The position numbers were made by a program, and so were the translations under genes. 64,000 nt of DNA, from NCBI RefSeq assembly GCF_019443285.1, contig NZ_CP080327.1:1546001-1610000 (forward strand), in the 5' to 3' direction. This document shows positions 1 through 9,293 of this stretch, piece after piece (position 1 is the first letter of the stretch; every line of letters starts with the position of its first letter). The notes below the pieces were generated by a model that had not been told where the DNA came from, made no database searches, and was given only the letters and a program-made list of their open reading frames with translations. Source of the stretch: Aquisediminimonas profunda. Lineage in GTDB: Bacteria; Pseudomonadota; Alphaproteobacteria; Sphingomonadales; Sphingomonadaceae.

Positions 1-1421
1 TTGATGCGCATGGCCATGTCAGCTCGGTCGGTCAGGCGGCAGGTCTGGCACGCCTCGCCCCGCCACCGGTCGGCAAGGTTGATTCGATCGCTGCCCTTCA
101 GGATGTGCTGCGTGCCGATAGCCCCCCGCCTGGCATGCCCATCATTGTGGGCAATGGTTATGACGACTCGCAGCTGGCCGAACGTCGCCATCCGACCCGG
201 CACGATCTGGATGCCGTGTTTGCGGACAAGCCGGTGCTCATTGTCCATGCGAGCGGCCATTTTGCCGTGTTTAACAGCGCAATGCTCAAACTCGCTGGAA
301 TCGGACCGGATACACCAGATCCTCAGGGAGGGGTCATCCGTCGTGAGGCGGATGGCAAGACACCAGATGGTGTCCTTGAAGAGACCGCGTTTTTCAATGT
401 GGCTGCCAAGATCATCCCCCCCTCCCTCGACAATGGTGTCATGTCACTGGTTGCTGGCGAAAAGATTTATGCAGCCAATGGCATCACGACGGCTCAGGAT
501 GGTCGGGTCATGCCGGAGGCTTGGCCAGCGCTTGCAGAAGCAGCACGACGCGGGGTGCTGCCGATCGATACCGTCGCTCTGATTTCCTTTGAGCGGGAAT
601 GGCCTGCGGATGTGCGCGCTCTCATTGGCAAGTCCTACGATCATCGGGTCAGGATTGGTGGCATCAAGCTGACCATTGATGGCAGCCCGCAAGGGCGGAC
701 GGCATGGTTGCATGATCCCGTGCCAGTGCCACCCCCCGGCAAGGATGCGGGCTATCGGGGCTATGCTGCAATCGACCTGGGGCTATTCAACGCAAAATTG
801 GCCGAGGCCGCTGTGAATGGATGGCAAGTCTTTGTTCATGTGAATGGCGACGAAGCCATGCAGGCACTCATTGACGGCGTTGCGAAGAATGGTCTGACTG
901 GCAAACGGACGATCGCCATTCATAGCCAGGTTGTCCGGCGCGAGCAGCTTGACGACATGAAGAAGCTCGACATTCAGCCAAGCTTCTTTGCCAGCCACAC
1001 TTGGTATTGGGGCGATTGGCACCGCGACGTGGCGCTGGGCCCGATGCGGGCGGATTTCATTTCACCGCAGGCGTCCGCATGGGCTGTCGGCCTTCGTCCT
1101 ACAGCCCATAATGACTCGCCTGTCGTCCCGCCTGACATGATGCGGCTTATCTGGTCGTCTGTGAACAGGAGAACCCAATCGGGAGACATATTGGGTCCGA
1201 TGGAGCGAATTTCTCCCTATCGCGCGCTGCAGCAAGTCACCATCAATGCGGCATGGCAAATCCATGAAGATGGCGACAAGGGAAGCCTCGCCGCGGGCAA
1301 ACGCGCGGACCTGGTTGTGCTCGACGCCAATCCGCTGGCCAGTGATCCAACCCGACTTTTCGAGATCAAGGTTGTGGCCACGATCAAGGATGGCCGCACG
1401 ATTTTCGGAGCGATCGACTAG
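1..1421 (+). CDS. Amidohydrolase family protein (YtcJ-like), 5' truncated
   Basis: The reading frame is open from base 3 and has no start in the window, so the N-terminus lies upstream. About 472 codons remain. The first residues, DAHGHV, match the metal-binding DxHxH strand of the amidohydrolase superfamily. The C-terminus, with GSLAAGKRADLVVLDANPL, is the usual end of amidohydrolase_3/YtcJ enzymes, where the small beta-domain closes over the barrel. HSQVV and AHNDSP further along fit the remaining metal and catalytic positions. The family hydrolyses amide or imine bonds of small molecules; the substrate cannot be read from sequence. The downstream gene is a sensor kinase about 260 bp away and is probably separately transcribed. 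No ribosome binding site can be assessed because the start is missing. Confidence 0.85.
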   Translation, partial: DAHGHVSSVGQAAGLARLAPPPVGKVDSIAALQDVLRADSPPPGMPIIVGNGYDDSQLAERRHPTRHDLDAVFADKPVLIVHASGHFAVFNSAMLKLAGIGPDTPDPQGGVIRREADGKTPDGVLEETAFFNVAAKIIPPSLDNGVMSLVAGEKIYAANGITTAQDGRVMPEAWPALAEAARRGVLPIDTVALISFEREWPADVRALIGKSYDHRVRIGGIKLTIDGSPQGRTAWLHDPVPVPPPGKDAGYRGYAAIDLGLFNAKLAEAAVNGWQVFVHVNGDEAMQALIDGVAKNGLTGKRTIAIHSQVVRREQLDDMKKLDIQPSFFASHTWYWGDWHRDVALGPMRADFISPQASAWAVGLRPTAHNDSPVVPPDMMRLIWSSVNRRTQSGDILGPMERISPYRALQQVTINAAWQIHEDGDKGSLAAGKRADLVVLDANPLASDPTRLFEIKVVATIKDGRTIFGAID

Positions 1422-1682
1422 GCTGAGAGGCTGGCCTTTCAAGAACGCCTTGCCGGGTTTCAAGGGTGCCGGCTTGGCGAGTTTTCAGCGAGATCTTGCC
1501 AGCATCGTCGAGATCGTCGGTCGCCGTGACATGACAGTCCGATAGCCGCGATTGTCACTTGTCCGGATCGAATCCCGGTTTGGCGTTATTTCCCTGACAA
1601 ACCGCTGGCGCATCCTTACAGTCTCCGTTCGCTTCGTTGCAGATGGTCGTTGCGGTGCGCATCCGGAAAAGGTTTCCTCAAA

Positions 1683-2915
1683 ATGCCCCGCAAACGTATC
1701 AAGCTCGAAACGAACGCTGCCGAGCTTGTAGAAGAAGCGCCAGACGGTGCTCATGAGCAAAAGTCCTTTGCTCAAGCCGTTGACGAAGTGGGCACCGGTT
1801 CGATGCTGGGGTATCGCCTTGAGCAGCAGGCAGCGCTCTCAAATTTTGGCATGGAAGCCTTGAAGTCTTCCTCTCTCGCTGATCTGCTGGACCATGCCGC
1901 CAGAACTGCAGCGCTCGGCATGCGCGCCAGCCTCTCAAAGATTCTCGAGTATCGCAAAGCGGAAAATGATCTCTTCATCCGGGCTGGCGTCGGCTGGCGT
2001 TCGGGTGTTGTGCAGAACATGGCCTTCGCTGCCGACATCGAATCGCCCGCGGGTTATGCCTTTCAAACCGGTTCGCCTGTCATTTCCAACCACCTTGAGG
2101 ATGAGGACCAATTTCGCACGCCGCTGTTGATGATTGAACATGGCGTAAAGCGCGCGATCAACGTGCTGATCACCTTTGGTGGGGGGCGATGGGGCGTTCT
2201 GGAAGTCGATAGTTCGTCCTCGGGCGAATTTGAGGCCGCAGATCTGGCGTTTCTGCAGGGTCTCGCGAATTTCATCGGTGTGGCCCTCGATCGTCAGGTG
2301 GCCGAGGACCGATTGTCCCAAGCGCTGGAGTATCAGAAGCTGCTCGTTCAAGAGGCCAGCCACCGGGTAAAAAACAGCCTCGCTATCCTTTCAGGCATTC
2401 TCTTGATGAAAGCTAAGTCAAGCAACAGCGCAAAGGAGGCCGACGCTCTTGGCGACGCCTCTGACCGCGTCATCGCAGTCGCTCGAACACATGATCGATT
2501 GTGGCGCGAAGCTGGCGGCCACTCGGTTGATCTTGGGACGCTCGTCACAGACCTTTGCCAGACGCTGGCGAAGCAACTCGAGCATATCGACATCAAGTGC
2601 TCGGCCGAAACCATCGAAATGTCAGCGGATGACGCTGCATCCTTTGCCCTCTTGGTGACCGAGTTGGTGACCAACTCCGCCAAACATGCTTATGGGCCTG
2701 GCGGGGGAATTGTTTATGTGGGTCTGAGTGCTGAGGGTCAAAGCCGGTTGCTGGAAGTGCGCGATGAAGGCATGGGGTTGGGACCTGACTTCACCATCGA
2801 AGCTTTAGGTCCGCAAAGTCTGGGGATGAATCTGATCCATGCCTTGTCGCAGAGCCTGGGCGGAACGATTGAAATTGTGAGAGAAGGCGGGGCAATTTTC
2901 AGGGTCCGCTTCTGA
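1683..2915 (+). CDS. Sensor histidine kinase, GAF + HisKA_2 + HATPase
   Basis: A soluble two-component kinase of 410 residues. An N-terminal region of about residues 40-210 looks like a GAF sensor domain. It is followed by the HisKA_2 phosphoacceptor helix with the H-box ASHRVKNSLAILSG (His227), then an HATPase domain with N-box LVTELVTNSAKHAYG (Asn331) and G-box VRDEGMGLG. No membrane segment is visible, so the signal is probably cytosolic. I chose the ATG at 1683 because a GGAAAAGG ribosome binding site lies about 10 bases upstream. A TTG at 1650 would add 11 residues. There is no response regulator next to it, so it is an orphan here. In alphaproteobacteria this kinase class often feeds PhyR and the general stress response; that role is inference for this gene. 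Confidence 0.88.
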   Translation: MPRKRIKLETNAAELVEEAPDGAHEQKSFAQAVDEVGTGSMLGYRLEQQAALSNFGMEALKSSSLADLLDHAARTAALGMRASLSKILEYRKAENDLFIRAGVGWRSGVVQNMAFAADIESPAGYAFQTGSPVISNHLEDEDQFRTPLLMIEHGVKRAINVLITFGGGRWGVLEVDSSSSGEFEAADLAFLQGLANFIGVALDRQVAEDRLSQALEYQKLLVQEASHRVKNSLAILSGILLMKAKSSNSAKEADALGDASDRVIAVARTHDRLWREAGGHSVDLGTLVTDLCQTLAKQLEHIDIKCSAETIEMSADDAASFALLVTELVTNSAKHAYGPGGGIVYVGLSAEGQSRLLEVRDEGMGLGPDFTIEALGPQSLGMNLIHALSQSLGGTIEIVREGGAIFRVRF

Positions 2916-2941
2916 TCCAGAAGGCCAGTTTGTCGCGCTCC

Positions 2942-3508
2942 CTAGCCGAGGCCCCTGACCAGCTTTGTTGCTACGCCCATCCAGGCAGGATCCTCAATGA
3001 TCTGCTGCTTTGCTCCCGACCCCAACGGCAGGACTTGGAGGCGGTTGCCCTCCCGACCGATCAGGCGGCCAAAAATGAAACGGCCTGCCGGGCGCGGCAG
3101 GAGCACATCGCGGTTGAGTGCAAGGGCGAAGCGGTCCGGGCCATAGCGATCGCACCAGATTTCGTCGCCCGCGCGATATTCACCGACACTGGAATCGACG
3201 AGAATCGAGATGGCGCCTTCGGTCGGCAGGGGCGGTGTAACGACAATCGGGTGCCGGGGCGCATTGGCTCCATCCGTCCCAAGAATGGCTGCCACAGGCA
3301 GGTCCGCGCGTCTCGGCATCTTGACGAGATCGCCCGCATCGACATCAAGGGCCGCTGCAATCCGGTTCAGCCATCCCACGGAGACCGTTCTTGTTCCCGT
3401 TTCGAGCCGTCCTATCGTCTGAGCGGTTGTCGGTGGATCGCAACGTTCGGCAACGTCTGCAAGCGTCAGGCCCTTGGCGCGGCGGACTTCACGAATGGCA
3501 GTAATCAT
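2942..3508 (-). CDS. XRE-family transcriptional regulator with S24-like C-terminal domain
   Basis: 188 residues. Residues 1-60 form a Cro/CI helix-turn-helix: REVRRAKGLTLADVAERCD, then TAQTIGRLETGTRTVS, then a third helix ending IAAALDVDAGDL. The C-terminal half (VGEYRAGDEIWCDRY, RFIFGRLIGREGNRLQVLPL) resembles the LexA/S24 peptidase fold seen in many XRE regulators. I do not see a clear Ser-Lys protease dyad. The start is the ATG at 3508, preceded by GAGG at a good distance. Longer in-frame starts have no ribosome binding site. It is divergent from the DUF6456 gene at 3613, leaving about 100 bp for shared control. Target genes are unknown. Confidence 0.8.
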   Translation of the reverse strand: MITAIREVRRAKGLTLADVAERCDPPTTAQTIGRLETGTRTVSVGWLNRIAAALDVDAGDLVKMPRRADLPVAAILGTDGANAPRHPIVVTPPLPTEGAISILVDSSVGEYRAGDEIWCDRYGPDRFALALNRDVLLPRPAGRFIFGRLIGREGNRLQVLPLGSGAKQQIIEDPAWMGVATKLVRGLG

Positions 3509-3612
3509 AGCTGGCCTCAGAAATGGGTTAACCGATAAGGTTTTTCTCTTTCCTACAGATGATCCCCCATGGCAAGTGAAAATCCTGATCGATTCGCAAG
3601 AGGAAAGAAGGT

Positions 3613-4089
3613 GTGAAGCAAGTTTTGGTGGAGCGCGGTTTGCCGCAAGACGGACAGAGCGCAAAAGCACGCAAGGTAAGAAGTGTTCGGGTGAACCTGG
3701 CAGAATCGCCGCTTGGGTGGTTGCGGGCGAGGGGTCTTGTCAGCGAGCGGCAATTGGCGGCGGGAGAAGCTCTGAGACAGGATTATGAGCGCGCCGCGCT
3801 TGCTCAGAGGGTGGTGATGCGATGGGACGCATCGCCGCCGGAAAAAGGCCGCAGTGGCGGCAATCAGCATGGAGCAAGCACGCTGGCGCAGATTGATGCC
3901 CGTGAGCGGTTTCACAGTGCCCTTGCGATGGCGGGTCCTGGCCTTGCAGACATACTGTGGCGGGTCGTCTGCGCAGGCGAGAGTGTGCCAATGGCGGAGG
4001 ACGCCTTGGGCTGGCCGACACGGTCGGGACGGTTGGTGCTCTTGCTGGCGCTCGATCGCGTTGCGGACTATTACCGGATCAACATTTAG
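3613..4089 (+). CDS. DUF6456 domain-containing protein
   Basis: 158 residues matching the alphaproteobacterial DUF6456 family. Recognisable family stretches are SPLGWLRARGLVSERQLAAG, ALRQDYERAALAQRV, DARERFHSALAMAGPGLADI and the end GWPTRSGRLVLLLALDRVAD. Family members are often annotated as helix-turn-helix-like regulators, but no biochemical role is established that I can cite. The start is a GTG with AGGAAAG a few bases upstream. The stop codon overlaps the ribosome binding site of the DUF2855 gene that begins 14 bases later, so the two are probably co-transcribed. The arrangement opposite the XRE regulator suggests a small regulatory unit. Confidence 0.75.
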   Translation: MKQVLVERGLPQDGQSAKARKVRSVRVNLAESPLGWLRARGLVSERQLAAGEALRQDYERAALAQRVVMRWDASPPEKGRSGGNQHGASTLAQIDARERFHSALAMAGPGLADILWRVVCAGESVPMAEDALGWPTRSGRLVLLLALDRVADYYRINI

Positions 4090-4103
4090 GAGGGAAAGAC
4101 AGA

Positions 4104-5177
4104 ATGGCAGAGGCAGTCCACATCCTGCGGAGTGATTTGACCCGGACCGAGCGGCAGTCCCAGCCAGCTCCGGCTCTCGGGCCCGGTTCGGCCCTGCTTC
4201 GTGTTGAGAGTTTCGCGGTTACGGCAAACAACGTCACCTATGCGGTTATGGGCGATGGCTTTGGATATTGGAATTTCTTCCCGGCACCCGAAGGCTGGGG
4301 CATCGTGCCCATGTGGGGACACGCTGTCGTCGAAGCATCAGAGCATCCCGACATAGTCGTTGGAGAACGCGTATACGGCTATCTGCCGATGGCGAGCCAT
4401 CTGCGGGTCGAGCCGGGCAATATCTCCAGAGGCAGCTTCAGCGACATGGCGGCGCACCGGCAGCCAATGAGCCCTGTCTATAACCAGTACCGGCGCCTTG
4501 AAGGAGATCCGACCCACGACCCGGCCCGCGAAGCCCAGCGGATGATCTTCCAGCCCCTGTTCGGCACCAGCTTCCTGATCGAGGCGATGTTTGCGAAGGA
4601 AAACTGGTTCGGCGCGGACACGCTCGTCATGACAAGCGCGTCTTCAAAGACGTCGCTGGCGCTCGCGCACGTTGCGCGCGCGAAGGCCCCCCAGATCCGG
4701 CGGATTGGACTGACCTCGGCCGGGAACATTGCATTTGTTGCGAAAAGCGGACTCTATGACGAGGTCCTGTCATATGCCGAGATCGGCAAACTGGCCGGGC
4801 ACAACGCCGTGTCGGTCGATTTCGCAGGCAATGCCTCGGTCCTTCGCGCGATCCACGAAGCCTTGGGGGACGGTCTCAAGTATAGCTGCCTTGTCGGTGC
4901 CACGCATGTCGACGCGCGTGGACAAAGTGACGCCCCGCTGCCGGGCCCGGCTCCAATCCTCTTTTTCGCACCGGACCATATGAACGCGGCCGTCAAGGAA
5001 ATGGGATTCGATGCCTTCACGGCGTCGTACAATGGCGCCTGGCGTGACTTCCTCGTCAGCACGGACGGGTTCATGACAGTCGATGAACGTCACGGTCTGG
5101 CCGAAGCCGAAGCAGCCTTTCTGAGCACTCTCAAGGGTGGGGCTGCACCGGATCAGGGGATTGTCATTCGCCTTTGA
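4104..5177 (+). CDS. DUF2855 family protein
   Basis: 357 residues. The segments FAVTANNVTYAVMGD, YWNFFPAPEGWGIVPMWGHA and VVGERVYGYLPMASHL are typical of DUF2855, a family distantly related to medium-chain dehydrogenases/quinone oxidoreductases: an N-terminal GroES-like part, then a degenerate nucleotide-binding half. No catalytic zinc ligands are evident. The function is not established. The start is the ATG at 4104, with a near-perfect AGGAGGG at 4088-4094. A longer in-frame reading would run into the upstream gene and is rejected. It is convergent with the P-type ATPase, only 17 bp away. Confidence 0.82.
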   Translation: MAEAVHILRSDLTRTERQSQPAPALGPGSALLRVESFAVTANNVTYAVMGDGFGYWNFFPAPEGWGIVPMWGHAVVEASEHPDIVVGERVYGYLPMASHLRVEPGNISRGSFSDMAAHRQPMSPVYNQYRRLEGDPTHDPAREAQRMIFQPLFGTSFLIEAMFAKENWFGADTLVMTSASSKTSLALAHVARAKAPQIRRIGLTSAGNIAFVAKSGLYDEVLSYAEIGKLAGHNAVSVDFAGNASVLRAIHEALGDGLKYSCLVGATHVDARGQSDAPLPGPAPILFFAPDHMNAAVKEMGFDAFTASYNGAWRDFLVSTDGFMTVDERHGLAEAEAAFLSTLKGGAAPDQGIVIRL

Positions 5178-5194
5178 ATTCCGCCGACTGAGCC

Positions 5195-7738
5195 TTAGCG
5201 CGATGCTTCAGCCATTGTCAGGGTTCTGGCAGGGCTGAGTTTCATTGCTTCAAGCAAAGCGAAAAGGCACAGGGCTATTCCGCCCGCAATCAGCCAGTCG
5301 GCACGGTGCAACGGCGCGAATGCGAACAGGCGCGTCATTGCTGGCCAGAACTGGCTCATGACGAGCAGTGACATGACCACTGCGCCAACAAGAACAAGCG
5401 CAGGATTCGGGCGTGCAATGGCCTTGACGGGAGATGCCCCGAACGAACGGTTCACCAGGATCAGCATCAGAATCGAGAGAATTAGCGTGACGAAAGAAGT
5501 CGCGCGAATGTGGCTGGCGCTTTCCCCAAAATGGTGGCCCGCGATCACGAGGCTGCTGCACAGTCCCAGTGCCAATGTGCCCTGGACGAGTGACCAGAGC
5601 ATCGTTCTGGGTGAGAAGAGCCGTTGACTTGGGGAGCGCGGAGGCCGTTTCATGATATTTGCTTCATCGGTTTCAGCCTCGAAAACCAGCGAGCAGACCG
5701 GGTCGATGACCATTTCGAGAAACGCGATGTGCACCGGCCCGAGCAAGAGGGGGTAGCCAAGCAGGAGCGGGATCAGGGCCATCCCGGCAATCGGTACATG
5801 CACCGCAATGATGAAACGGATCGCCTTTCGCAGGTTGTCATAGATGCGACGCCCCATCCGAATGCTGGCAACAATCGAGCCAAAGTCATCATCGAGCAGA
5901 ACCATCGACGCAGCCTCTCGAGCGACATCTGTGCCGCGCCCTCCCATGGCAATGCCAATATGTGCGGCCTTCAACGACGGGGCATCATTCACCCCGTCAC
6001 CAGTCATGGCGACGATTTCTCCAGCCCTTTTCAGCGCCTCGACGATCTGAAGCTTCTGTTCGGGCATGATGCGCGCGAAGACACTGCATCGCGTGATCCG
6101 ATTTGCCAATGCGTCCGCATCAAGCAGGGCAAGGTCAGCACCCGTCAGCACGTCATCCGAGGCAATGCCGGCGCGCCTGGCTGTCGTGCGTGCCGTTTCC
6201 GGATGATCGCCTGTGATCATGATGACACGAATCCCCGCCGTGCTGCAGTCGCGAATGGCTGCCGGGACAGAGGCGCGCAAGGGATCGGAAAGGCCAACCA
6301 GACCGACAAACTCAAAGTCGAATTCATGTTGTGTTGCAGGGAGTGGAGCATCTCCCCATTTTGCGATGGCGACGCCCAGCACGCGCAAACCGTCGGCCGC
6401 CATCTGCTCAACCATCTCGCGAATTTTGGCGCGCTGGGCGTCCGAAGCGCCGCACAGGTCGGCAATTGTCTCAGGTGCGCCCTTCGTGGCGATCGTCAAT
6501 CCGGCAGCCGCATTTGGCGCCCCCCAAGCCTGGGCCATGGCCAGAACGGGTTTTTCCAGCGGATAAAGGCGGTAAATCTGGTGACCATCGCCTCGGAGTT
6601 GGGAGACCCGATCGCCTTCCTGTTCCGCGCCCAGCGCATGAAACGCCTTTTCCATCGGGTCAAAAGGATCGATCGCGCTCGCCATGATTCCGAGTTCGGC
6701 GAGCGGGAGGAATGCGTCAGGGAGTATGGTTGCTCCGTTTTCCGGCCGTCGAAAGCATTGGCCATCTGCAAGTCTGAGCTCGGAAATCGACATCCGGTTT
6801 TCGGTCAGCGTTCCGGTCTTGTCCGTGCAAAGGACAGTTGCCGAACCCAGCGTCTCTATCATCGCCGCCCGACGGGTCAGAACGTTGAGTTTCGAAATGC
6901 GCCACGCGCCCATTGCCATGAAGACGGTCAGCACAACGGGCAATTCCTCGGGCAGCATGGACATGCCGAGTGCGATCCCCGCCAGAGCTGCTTCGAGCCA
7001 ATTGCCGCGCAACACGCCCTGAAGCAGGACGGCCAGGATACTGATCGAGATGCCGACGAGAGCAAGGAGTCTGACCATCCGCCGGGTCTCCACCCGGAGT
7101 TGGGGAACCTCGGTCTCGATCGATCCAAGCACTTTGCCAATTTGGCCCAGACGGGAACTCGGTCCTGTCGCTGTGACCTCGCAGATCGCCCCGCCCCGCA
7201 CTGCGAGAGTAGCAGAATAGACTGCCGGGTCGGTTTCCACGTCTTTTGCGACGGGAAAGGACTCTCCCGTCAGCAAGGATTCGTCGACATGCAGATCATT
7301 GTTGGACAAGATTGTCGCATCGGCCGGAATGCGGTCGCCCTCCTCGATAATGAGGATGTCCCCTCGGACGACCTCACGACCGGCAATGCGCAGATGTTCA
7401 CCGTCGCGGACAACAAGCGCACGGGGACTCGCCAAGTCACGGAGCGTTTCAAGCACGCGTTCGGTCCGCGCCTCCTGAATGACTGTGATCATGATCGAAA
7501 AGCACGCAAAGCTGGCCAGGACGATGGCTTCCGTCTTGTCGCCCAGAAGGAAGTAGAGCAGCGCCCCTGCCAGCAGCAGGGCGAGCATCGGTTCGCGAAG
7601 CACCTCGCCGACAATGCGCAGTGCCGTTCTCCGTGAGGCACGTGGCAGTTCGTTGGGCCCCTCGGCGGACAAGCGCAGTTGCGCCTCCGCTTGTGTGAGG
7701 CCGGTCAGCATCAGTTCCTTTGCGGACGCTGTGTTCAT
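5195..7738 (-). CDS. Cation-translocating P-type ATPase (P2-like)
   Basis: 847 residues, full length for a bacterial P2-type ATPase. Domains in order: cation-ATPase N-terminal domain (LTQAEAQLRLSAEGPNELPR), first membrane pair, actuator domain with TGES, the membrane segment with PEELP, the phosphorylation loop DKTGTLTEN (Asp306), the hinge TGDGVNDAPSLKAAHIGIAM, and a six-helix C-terminal membrane domain. SERCA-like calcium pumps usually have PEGLP at M4; here it is PEELP, so the ion (Ca2+, Mn2+, Na+/K+ or other) is left open. It acts in the inner membrane. No strong Shine-Dalgarno precedes the ATG at 7738. Both neighbours are unrelated, so it is probably monocistronic. Confidence 0.9.
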   Translation of the reverse strand: MNTASAKELMLTGLTQAEAQLRLSAEGPNELPRASRRTALRIVGEVLREPMLALLLAGALLYFLLGDKTEAIVLASFACFSIMITVIQEARTERVLETLRDLASPRALVVRDGEHLRIAGREVVRGDILIIEEGDRIPADATILSNNDLHVDESLLTGESFPVAKDVETDPAVYSATLAVRGGAICEVTATGPSSRLGQIGKVLGSIETEVPQLRVETRRMVRLLALVGISISILAVLLQGVLRGNWLEAALAGIALGMSMLPEELPVVLTVFMAMGAWRISKLNVLTRRAAMIETLGSATVLCTDKTGTLTENRMSISELRLADGQCFRRPENGATILPDAFLPLAELGIMASAIDPFDPMEKAFHALGAEQEGDRVSQLRGDGHQIYRLYPLEKPVLAMAQAWGAPNAAAGLTIATKGAPETIADLCGASDAQRAKIREMVEQMAADGLRVLGVAIAKWGDAPLPATQHEFDFEFVGLVGLSDPLRASVPAAIRDCSTAGIRVIMITGDHPETARTTARRAGIASDDVLTGADLALLDADALANRITRCSVFARIMPEQKLQIVEALKRAGEIVAMTGDGVNDAPSLKAAHIGIAMGGRGTDVAREAASMVLLDDDFGSIVASIRMGRRIYDNLRKAIRFIIAVHVPIAGMALIPLLLGYPLLLGPVHIAFLEMVIDPVCSLVFEAETDEANIMKRPPRSPSQRLFSPRTMLWSLVQGTLALGLCSSLVIAGHHFGESASHIRATSFVTLILSILMLILVNRSFGASPVKAIARPNPALVLVGAVVMSLLVMSQFWPAMTRLFAFAPLHRADWLIAGGIALCLFALLEAMKLSPARTLTMAEASR

Positions 7739-7807
7739 TTCATGCGACTAGCAGCGCGCCGCTTCCGTGACACGATATGAGGCCTGATGAATACATGCAG
7801 GGGCCCC

Positions 7808-8380
7808 TCACTGCGCAACATCGCCCTCCACCCGCAACGCCGTCGGGTCGCTGACGACAAAACGATTGGCCGGGCACTTCGGATCCTGAGGCAAGATCCT
7901 GATTTCATAGAGATCTATGATGTGCGCAAGATCCTGTCGTGTCCTCACTTCCTTTGGAAGTCCTTTCAGCACCGTCGCTTCCAACTTGTTGAAGGGCGTC
8001 CAATCTTCCTTGTCCATGGCGAGTGCACCACCCAACAGGTAAAAACAGCCAGAGTCTGATCCAGGCGCGCGGGTGATCAGGGCGAAATATTCATCTTGAA
8101 GTTCCGCAAGGTAATTTCCGCGAGACGTACGCTCAATCTTCATCTGGAACTCGGCCTCACACTCTCCCGAAGGAGCGTCTTTCCGAACGATCTTGCATGC
8201 GTTGACATAGCCGGCGTCGCTTTCATCGACGCGGTAGACCTCTCCCTCTATGACCAACAGGCTGTCCGCCCGTGCGAGCGTCAGCGCATGATCGCCGATC
8301 AGATCCTCATCAGCCTTGAAATAACAGCCGCCGAGAACCAGCAGTGCGGCGGCGATCATGATGATTCTCAAGCGGATCAA
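7808..8380 (-). CDS. Predicted lipoprotein of unknown function
   Basis: 190 residues. The N-terminus MIRLRIIMIAAALLVLGGC is a lipoprotein signal with lipobox LGGC, so Cys19 should be lipidated and the protein anchored in the cell envelope. The remaining 170 residues are acidic and soluble, with several cysteines (NACKIV, GECEAE, SGCFYL, DPKCPA). I do not recognise the family. The start is a TTG chosen because GGAGG lies 6 bases upstream; no ATG upstream is possible. It reads in the same direction as the P-type ATPase 69 bp downstream, which may or may not be co-transcribed. Confidence 0.7.
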   Translation of the reverse strand: MIRLRIIMIAAALLVLGGCYFKADEDLIGDHALTLARADSLLVIEGEVYRVDESDAGYVNACKIVRKDAPSGECEAEFQMKIERTSRGNYLAELQDEYFALITRAPGSDSGCFYLLGGALAMDKEDWTPFNKLEATVLKGLPKEVRTRQDLAHIIDLYEIRILPQDPKCPANRFVVSDPTALRVEGDVAQ

Positions 8381-8507
8381 TACTCACCTCCAGACCGCAA
8401 TCGGCGGCAGTCATGCTGATGCCCCTAACCAGGGAGGCTGCCGCCCGTAATACGTATATTGCCCGTCCGAAGCGTCATGAACAGATTGCGCAATTCAAGG
8501 GCGCGGT

Positions 8508-9227
8508 TCAGTCTTCGTCGGACCTGACCTCGCCACTTTGTGCGGTTCCGTCTTGTTGGTCCTCAGCCTGGCTCTCGGTCGATCGTGGCGTGAAGGCTTG
8601 CGGATCATTTGCGAGAATCGCCGCAATGCCTGCTGCTGCGGCACCCAAGGCCAGGAGAAGGCCCGGAATCGACGCCCTGGCCCCATCTTTCCAGGGGTGC
8701 GCAGTCGAGACCGGCTTCCTTCCGGTGACCATCGCCCGCGGCAGGTTTTCCCGCGAAAGGACGGACATTGCGAAGACTGCGACAACGTGAATGCCAGCCA
8801 GGATAATCATCGCCTTGCCCAGATCTTCGTGCGGTTCCTCGCCATTCAGTATCATCCCGGTCAGCACGGTTGCTCCGGCGAGAACCAGGATCAGAAGGAC
8901 GGCAAGCCCGCCAAGCGGATTGTGCCCGGCCGTCGGCTCGACGCGAAATCGCAGCATCTGGCCTATGTGGGACGCGAGGTGGTCAAGCTTGAGGAAGCTT
9001 GCAAAGCGGGCATATTCTCCGCCGACAAAGCCCCATGCAATTCGAAAGGCAAGGAGGACGCCAACGCAATAACCCGCGATCATGTGCCACTGATTGAAGA
9101 CACTGTCCTCTTCAGCCGAAACATATGCGAGGACAATCAAGGCAGCGAACGACCAGTGGAAAATGCGGGTGGGCAGATCCCATATGCTCGCCGTCGTGCT
9201 GCCGTGCGTCTTGGGCACATTCGCCAT
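8508..9227 (-). CDS. Cytochrome b561-type membrane protein
   Basis: 239 residues. The sequence begins IWDLPTRIFHWSFAALIVLA, the hallmark first helix of the Ni/Fe-hydrogenase-type cytochrome b / cytochrome b561 family, with a haem-ligand histidine in FHW. Further histidines sit in the second helix (QWHMIAGYCVGVLLAFRIAW) and in the fourth (ILAGIHVVAVFAMSVL). It should be an inner-membrane dihaem electron carrier. The tail after about residue 190 adds one more helix (PGLLLALGAAAAGIAAI) and a polar end. Its electron partner is not encoded next to it. The ATG has an excellent GGAGG, but that GGAGG lies inside a perfect inverted repeat (9234-9260), which may control translation. Confidence 0.85.
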   Translation of the reverse strand: MANVPKTHGSTTASIWDLPTRIFHWSFAALIVLAYVSAEEDSVFNQWHMIAGYCVGVLLAFRIAWGFVGGEYARFASFLKLDHLASHIGQMLRFRVEPTAGHNPLGGLAVLLILVLAGATVLTGMILNGEEPHEDLGKAMIILAGIHVVAVFAMSVLSRENLPRAMVTGRKPVSTAHPWKDGARASIPGLLLALGAAAAGIAAILANDPQAFTPRSTESQAEDQQDGTAQSGEVRSDED

Positions 9228-9233
9228 AGTACA

Positions 9234-9260
9234 CCTCCAATCAGGCCTGTCGATTGGAGG
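9234..9260 (-). promoter_or_regulatory. Inverted repeat that can sequester the SD of the cytochrome b gene
   Basis: On the minus strand CCTCCAATC is followed by a 9-base loop and GATTGGAGG, a perfect 9-bp stem. The 3' arm contains the GGAGG Shine-Dalgarno of the gene that starts at 9227. If the transcript starts upstream of 9260, the ribosome binding site would be paired. This is a possible thermosensor or ligand/protein-controlled hairpin. It could also be a protein-binding palindrome on DNA. Confidence 0.45.
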
Positions 9261-9293
9261 GGCTGCAATGCGAATGCATTGACTGATGTCAAA

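Noticed and set aside
1555..1590. T-arm-like GGATCGAATCCCGG suggesting a tRNA
   Set aside because: No matching 7-bp acceptor stem, D-arm or anticodon arm could be placed around it.
5624..7636. 670-codon open frame on the plus strand
   Set aside because: It is antisense to the P-type ATPase and arises from third-position GC bias; the encoded sequence is low in hydrophobic cores and has no family features.
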